A stretch of 64,000 bases of DNA from the NCBI RefSeq assembly GCF_000308655.1, contig NZ_BAGC01000033.1, positions 186,001 through 250,000 of the forward strand, in the 5' to 3' direction. Source of the stretch: Nocardia niigatensis NBRC 100131 (GTDB lineage Bacteria; Actinomycetota; Actinomycetes; Mycobacteriales; Mycobacteriaceae). A program made the translations under genes and the position numbers. The notes below the pieces were generated by a model that was given only the letters and a program-made list of their open reading frames with translations, made no database searches and was not told where the DNA came from. Of this stretch, positions 59,872 to 64,000 are shown piece by piece (positions within the stretch are counted from its first letter, which is position 1; the number at the start of each line of letters is the position of its first letter).

Positions 59872-60879
59872 CTAGCCTGCGGGTATGGAAAGCGTGCTGG
59901 AGTTGCTGCGGGGTGTGTGCGCGGGGCGTTTCGACCCCGCTCCCCCTGCCGCCCGATCCCGCGATCGCCGCCCGCGATAGTGTTCGTCCAATACGGGCAC
60001 GGGATCGAGCTCCGACACCTGATGTCCGGCATTGCAGTGATCGGTGAGATCCTTCCCATCCCGAGCCTGCACAACCCGCAGTTCATCCACCGAATCCACC
60101 AGTGAATCGGCCACTTTCGCCGCATGCCGGTACCCTGGCGCGTCCCGGTCGGCCACCACCCACACCCGATGTGCACCCTGCAGCCATTCGGCATGCTCCC
60201 GATGCCACCCGTTGGCCCCGCCCGCATTGCAGGTGGCGGTCAACCCCGCGTGCGTGGCGGTGAGCACATCCGCCTCACCCTCGCAGACGAAGACGTCCCG
60301 CCCGGTCCGCACGGCGTCGATCACCTCCGGCAGATGGAACGGAAGACGCTCGAATCCACCGTATTCCCAACCGGTTTCGGTGCGCCGCTGCTGGTGGAAG
60401 CTCTTCACATACCCCTGCCGATGCAGCGTCCGAACCCGGAACACGCACCCCGCCGGACTCCCGTCCGGCCACCGGTAGATGTACGCCGCCACCCGCCGCG
60501 ACCTGCCGATGGGCGGCCCGAAATCCCGCTTGTGCACCGAAAGCGCCAGTCCCGCAGCCAGAATGGCCCGATCGGCCGGCCCCGGCTCCGCGGTCTCGCG
60601 CGTCACCGGCCCCCGGCGCTCCGGAGGCGCATCGAACAAGTCCCGCACCCGCAGCCCCAGCCGCTCCAGCACCTCGACATCCGAGCATCCGGCGAAACAC
60701 CGCACCACCGTCCGCTGCCGTTGCGGGTTGTATACGACGCCCAGCGACGGCCGATGCCGCCGCCCATCCGCCTCGTGCACCGGACACAGATAGGTGGTCC
60801 ATTCGCCCCCGCGCCTCCCCGGCCCGGACACCCGATTCAGCGCCCGGTTGATGGCCTCCCAGGATCCGTGACTGCCCAT
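59872..60879 (-). CDS. TOPRIM-domain, primase-like protein
   Basis: A 335-residue protein. The N-terminus has a zinc-ribbon-like CPVH ... CFAGC pattern (about residues 32-64) as in CHC2-type primases. The TOPRIM domain is visible as VFVCEGEADVLTA (catalytic Glu) and VWVVADRDAPGYRHA (DxD). Such stand-alone primase-like proteins are common on actinobacterial plasmids, phages and integrated elements. The last ~30 residues are low-complexity and antisense to the start of a different gene (59885), suggesting the 3' end was acquired at an insertion point. ATG follows GAGAGG by nine bases. Confidence 0.82.
   Translation of the reverse strand: MGSHGSWEAINRALNRVSGPGRRGGEWTTYLCPVHEADGRRHRPSLGVVYNPQRQRTVVRCFAGCSDVEVLERLGLRVRDLFDAPPERRGPVTRETAEPGPADRAILAAGLALSVHKRDFGPPIGRSRRVAAYIYRWPDGSPAGCVFRVRTLHRQGYVKSFHQQRRTETGWEYGGFERLPFHLPEVIDAVRTGRDVFVCEGEADVLTATHAGLTATCNAGGANGWHREHAEWLQGAHRVWVVADRDAPGYRHAAKVADSLVDSVDELRVVQARDGKDLTDHCNAGHQVSELDPVPVLDEHYRGRRSRDRAAGGAGSKRPAHTPRSNSSTLSIPAG
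59873..59878 (+). promoter_or_regulatory. -10 box of an orphan leaderless promoter
   Basis: TAGCCT with a 6-base spacer to ATG 59885, the same layout as active genes in the window. Its first bases overlap the stop codon of the TOPRIM gene on the other strand. Confidence 0.5.
59885..59980 (+). pseudogene. 5' stub of a truncated gene, 31 codons
   Basis: MESVLELLRGVCAGRFDPAP is encoded behind a good leaderless promoter, then the frame loses character and stops at 59978. The stub is antisense to the TOPRIM gene end. I read it as the beginning of a gene whose body was replaced. The family is not recognised from 20 residues, and an annotation as a real small protein is not excluded. Confidence 0.45.
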
Positions 60880-61039
60880 GACGCCGGTCCTCTCACTACC
60901 GGTGTACCCCGTTCGGGAGCGTTGTCAACCGTCATGAATCCGGCTGTAGCGCAATCGAAATCAACCGCTGGATGGATGCTTGACCGCGGTCTCCGCCGGG
61001 CGCGCCCGGCCGGTGGATATCGGCTGATCCGGGGCGGCG

Positions 61040-61055
61040 GAGTGTCGCGACACTC
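61040..61055. promoter_or_regulatory. 16-base perfect palindrome upstream of the oxygenase gene
   Basis: GAGTGTCGCGACACTC is its own reverse complement. It lies in the ~293-base gap between the divergent TOPRIM and 2OG-oxygenase genes and is a candidate repressor site. Nothing else was recognised in the gap. Confidence 0.5.
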
Positions 61056-61172
61056 TGTGGTGGCCGCCACGAACCGGGCGGCCGGTACCGCATGAAACCT
61101 CTTGGCGCGCAGGAATGGTGAGTATTCACAATCAGCGTGGAACCCGGGCGTGTCGGGCGGCGGGCGGCAAGA

Positions 61173-62081
61173 ATGGGCCGCATGGTTGCGGTCGGGGGTT
61201 GGGCAGACTCGTGGGACGCCGACGCGGTGGCGGGCGGGGGACCGGTGCCGGGGGTGGATGTCGGGAAGTATCCGCTGGACACTCCGGGAAGCGCGGGGTG
61301 GCTGGCGGCGGTCGAAGAGGCCCGGGCCGAGCTGGCCACTGATGGATGCTGCGTGTTGCGTGGATTCATCCGCGCCGAGTTGCTGGAGACCCTGCGCGGG
61401 GAGGGGGTGGCGTTGGCCCCGCACGCGTACTACACGGTGCAGGACGTCAACGCCTACAACATTCCGCTGGACGCGGACCTGCCCGCCGATCATCCGGGGC
61501 GGATCGTGCTGCGGCGCGGGAACGCCTTCGTGGCAAGGGATCTCATCCCGGCGGAGGCGCTGATCCAGCGGCTGTACACCGACCCCAGGTTCCAGCGGTT
61601 CGTCGCGGACTGCTTCGGGCTGCCCGAACTGCACGAGTACACCGACCCGCTGGCGGGACTGTGCCTGAACGTCGTCGCGCCGGGCATGTCGCATCCGTGG
61701 CACTTCGACACCAACGAATTCACCGTCAGCATGCTCACCCAGGAACCGGAATGCGGTGGGGTGTTCGAATACTGCCCAGATATCCGGTCGCGGGAGGCGG
61801 AGAATCTCGCCGATGTGCGGGCGGTGCTGACGGGGCAGGGGGAGCGGTTCGTCCGGCGGCTGGCGTTGCGGCCGGGAGATCTGCAGCTGTTCCAGGGGAG
61901 ATTCTCGTTGCACCGCGTCGCGCCCGTGGGCGGCACGGTGCAACGGCATTCGGCGATCTTCGCCTACAGCGACAATCCGGGACTGGTCGGCACCGCCGAA
62001 CGGACCCGGCAGCTGTTCGGGCGTGTATTGCCGGATCATCTGGCCGTCGGCGAGGTCCGCGGCGATCGTTTGCTCGACTGA
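61173..62081 (+). CDS. 2-oxoglutarate/Fe(II)-dependent oxygenase-like protein
   Basis: About 302 residues from ATG 61173 (ATG 61182 and GTG 61137 are alternatives). The double-stranded beta-helix facial triad is suggested by HPWHFDTNEF (HxD) and a distal His in GRFSLHRVAPV, followed by a 2OG-binding-type Arg region. It has the general look of phytanoyl-CoA dioxygenase relatives and should hydroxylate a small molecule; the substrate is unknown. A methyltransferase gene follows 14 bases later, so the two probably modify the same compound. Confidence 0.75.
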   Translation: MGRMVAVGGWADSWDADAVAGGGPVPGVDVGKYPLDTPGSAGWLAAVEEARAELATDGCCVLRGFIRAELLETLRGEGVALAPHAYYTVQDVNAYNIPLDADLPADHPGRIVLRRGNAFVARDLIPAEALIQRLYTDPRFQRFVADCFGLPELHEYTDPLAGLCLNVVAPGMSHPWHFDTNEFTVSMLTQEPECGGVFEYCPDIRSREAENLADVRAVLTGQGERFVRRLALRPGDLQLFQGRFSLHRVAPVGGTVQRHSAIFAYSDNPGLVGTAERTRQLFGRVLPDHLAVGEVRGDRLLD

Positions 62082-62095
62082 GAGGGGACCAGCGC

Positions 62096-62926
62096 GTGCC
62101 GGTTTCGTTACACAGCTCCACCGGAAAAGCCTCGTTCGACGACATCTACGACCGCCCCGATCCACGCGAGTATTACGCGCGCATGGCCGAATTGGATTAC
62201 CAGATACCGGAATTGGCCAAACCGCACTTCCAGCGACTGATCACGGAATACCGGACGGCCACCGGCATCGCCACCCCCGCCGTTCTCGACCTCGGCTGTT
62301 CCTACGGCGTGAACGCGGCCCTCCTGCGCCTGGACACCGGCATGACCGACCTGGCCGCGCGCTACCGCGGCCGCGACAGCGAGGACACCGCCGCGCTCAT
62401 CGACCGCGACCGGCAGCTGCTGCGCGCCCACGACCAGCTCCCCGGCGTCCGCTTCATCGGCATGGACGCCTCCCGCCCCGCTCTCGACTACGCCGGCGCC
62501 GCCGGCTTCCTCGACGACGCCGTGCACGCCGACCTGGAATCGGCCGACCCCACCGAAGCCCAGCGCCAGACCCTCGCCGCCGCCGACCTGGTCATCTCCA
62601 CCGGCTGCGTCGGCTACATCACCGAGCGCACCCTGTTGCGGGTGGCCCGCGCCCACGGCGGAAAACTGCCCTGGATGGCGCATTTCGTGCTGCGCATGTT
62701 CTCCTTCGACCCCATTGCCGCCCACCTCGAAACTCTCGGTTACCGGACCGAGCGCGTGCCCGGCATGTTCCGGCAGCGGCGTTTCGCCTCCGCCGACGAG
62801 CAGGAGCGAGTGCTGAACACCCTGGCGGACAGCGGAATCGACCCCACCGGCGGTGAATCCGACGGATGGCTCTACGCCCAGCTGTATCTGTCCCGGCCGA
62901 AATTGACCGTGGCGACCGAACACTGA
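62096..62926 (+). CDS. Class I SAM-dependent methyltransferase
   Basis: A 276-residue protein. Motif I is AVLDLGCSYGVNAALL (about residues 58-73), an acidic FIGMDASRPALDYA follows as motif II/III, and LVISTGCVGYITERT occupies the position of motif IV. The N-terminus SFDDIYDRPDPREYYARM is shared with type-12-like methyltransferases of unknown substrate. GTG 62096 follows GAGGGG by eight bases, directly after the oxygenase gene. Substrate unknown. Confidence 0.78.
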   Translation: MPVSLHSSTGKASFDDIYDRPDPREYYARMAELDYQIPELAKPHFQRLITEYRTATGIATPAVLDLGCSYGVNAALLRLDTGMTDLAARYRGRDSEDTAALIDRDRQLLRAHDQLPGVRFIGMDASRPALDYAGAAGFLDDAVHADLESADPTEAQRQTLAAADLVISTGCVGYITERTLLRVARAHGGKLPWMAHFVLRMFSFDPIAAHLETLGYRTERVPGMFRQRRFASADEQERVLNTLADSGIDPTGGESDGWLYAQLYLSRPKLTVATEH

Positions 62927-62982
62927 TCCCGTCGCACACCGAATTCGCATCCCGGATTCACCTGAAAACCCGCCGGGATTGT

Positions 62983-62988
62983 TACGGT
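62983..62988 (+). promoter_or_regulatory. -10 box of a leaderless promoter for the NADH dehydrogenase
   Basis: TACGGT with a 6-base spacer to GTG 62995. Confidence 0.55.
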
Positions 62989-62994
62989 GAATCG

Positions 62995-64000
62995 GTGGCA
63001 CCAGCGAAGATCGTAATTATCGGCGGTGGTTTCGCGGGCGTCGAGTGCGCCCGGTATCTCGAACGCCGAGTCCGGCCCGACGAGGCGTTCATCCAGCTCG
63101 TCTCACCCGACGCCGGACTGCTGTATCTACCGCTGCTGCCGCAGGTCGCCTCCGGCACCCTCAACCCCCGGTCGGTCTCGGTATCCCTGCGCCGGATACT
63201 GCGCCGCACCGAGGTGGTACCGGGCATGGCGGTCGGAGTGGACCACGGCACCCGGCGGGTGGTGGTGCGCCGGGGGACCGCCGGCCGCGAAACCGCCCTC
63301 GACTACGACCATCTCGTCCTGGCCCCGGGCTCCATCACCCGGGTCCTCGACGTGCCCGGGCTCCAGGAACACGGCTTCGGCATGAAGACCTTGCCCGAGG
63401 CCATGTTCCTGCGCGACCACGTACTGCGGCAACTCGATGTCGCCGCGCTGCGCGGCGGGGTCGAGGAGGACCGGGAGCGGCTCAACTTCGTCACCATCGG
63501 CGCCGGCTATGCCGGGACCGAGACCACCGCCGTCCTCAACAAGGTCTGTCGCGCCGCGGCCGAGCGCTTCTTCCCCGCGACCGAACGCGGCATGGTGAAG
63601 TGGCATCTGGTCACCCACGGCGACCGCATCATGCCGGAGCTGGGGGAGCGGCTCGGCATGGAGGCGAAAAGGATTCTGGCCGAACGCGGTATCGAACTCA
63701 TCTCCGGTGCGTCGGCGGCCGAGGTCACCGCGCACGGGGTGAAACTCACCAATGGGCGATTCATCCCGTCCCGGACCGTGCTGTGGACCGCCGGCGTCAC
63801 CCCGAGCCCGCTTGCCGGGCACCTCGGCGCGGACACCGAGAAGGGCCGCATCATCGCGGCCGCCGATCTCTCCGTGCCCGGCCTGCCCGGCGTGTGGGCA
63901 ATGGGTGACGCCGCCGCCGTGCCCGACACGGCCGAGGGCGGCGACAAGGTGTGCGCGCCCACCGCCCAGCACGCCATGCGCCAGGGCAAGCACCTGGCCC
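62995..64000 (+). CDS. Type II NADH dehydrogenase-like FAD oxidoreductase, 3' end outside the window
   Basis: 335 codons are visible and the frame is open at the window end. The N-terminal FAD motif is KIVIIGGGFAGVECARYLE. LYLPLLPQVASGTLNPRSV is typical of NDH-2 enzymes, and the NADH-binding motif is FVTIGAGYAGTETTAVL. TAGVTPSPLA and VWAMGDAAAVPD mark the C-terminal FAD contact, and the APTAQHAMRQGK quinone-site region is just entered. It would pass electrons from NADH to menaquinone without pumping protons. The C-terminal membrane anchor lies beyond the window. The start was set at GTG by the leaderless -10 box. Confidence 0.88.
   Translation, partial: MAPAKIVIIGGGFAGVECARYLERRVRPDEAFIQLVSPDAGLLYLPLLPQVASGTLNPRSVSVSLRRILRRTEVVPGMAVGVDHGTRRVVVRRGTAGRETALDYDHLVLAPGSITRVLDVPGLQEHGFGMKTLPEAMFLRDHVLRQLDVAALRGGVEEDRERLNFVTIGAGYAGTETTAVLNKVCRAAAERFFPATERGMVKWHLVTHGDRIMPELGERLGMEAKRILAERGIELISGASAAEVTAHGVKLTNGRFIPSRTVLWTAGVTPSPLAGHLGADTEKGRIIAAADLSVPGLPGVWAMGDAAAVPDTAEGGDKVCAPTAQHAMRQGKHLA

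Noticed and set aside
59872..60879. TOPRIM protein as the missing JetD of the SMC operon
   Set aside because: It lies 22 kb away, is about 335 residues with a CHC2-like zinc N-terminus, and resembles primases rather than DUF2399 proteins.

Overview
The window is high-GC DNA with many GTG starts. It is most consistent with a mycolic-acid-type actinobacterium such as Nocardia or a close relative. This rests on gene content: an EthA-like Baeyer-Villiger monooxygenase, an LLM-class F420-type oxidoreductase, a YkuD L,D-transpeptidase with an Ig-like domain, an eukaryotic-type Ser/Thr kinase and a DUF6285/phosphotransferase/acyl-CoA dehydrogenase cluster. The genus is an inference. No rRNA, tRNA, CRISPR array or intact insertion sequence was seen.

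Layout. 1-5444: redox metabolism (partial monooxygenase, broken oxidoreductase, cupin, TetR divergent from an aldehyde dehydrogenase-SDR pair). 5683-9876: a probable membrane-stress set (SPFH-GYF protein, double zinc-ribbon membrane protein, small membrane protein). 10303-16694: HAD plus PrmC-like methyltransferase, YdcF-like protein, a divergent FolD, an L,D-transpeptidase, an FTCD/FchA-type cyclohydrolase and an LLM oxidoreductase. 16786-21976: a stressosome operon (RsbR, RsbS, RsbT, RsbX, RsbU fused to a kinase domain, STAS antagonist) behind a sigmaB/F-like promoter. 22144-27914: MarR, class I fumarase, a duplicated M15 peptidase, a cyanase behind a carbonic-anhydrase remnant, and a metallophosphoesterase.

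28110-40568: small and membrane proteins, a three-gene Wadjet/MksBEF-like SMC operon with no recognisable nuclease subunit beside it, and an HbpS-SenS-SenR-like haem/redox sensing set. 40570-43111: translationally coupled acyl-CoA dehydrogenase/phosphotransferase/DUF6285. 43658-49802: two DUF202 proteins and two paralogous metallo-beta-lactamase alkylsulfatases, one cytoplasmic and one Tat-exported, with a TetR gene and a clear palindromic operator between them. 50043-64000: DUF2127 protein, XRE regulator facing a resolvase-fold protein, PAC2 protein, B12-dependent methionine synthase, Ser/Thr kinase, HAD phosphatase, a TOPRIM/primase-like gene that appears to have displaced another gene, a 2OG oxygenase-methyltransferase pair and a partial type II NADH dehydrogenase.

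Two themes recur. Many genes are translationally coupled through 1-4 base overlaps. At least nine start codons sit 6-8 bases after a TANNNT -10 box, as expected of leaderless transcripts. Several gene remnants (1557, 9893, 24575, 25759, 28426, 59885) show that the region has been rearranged.
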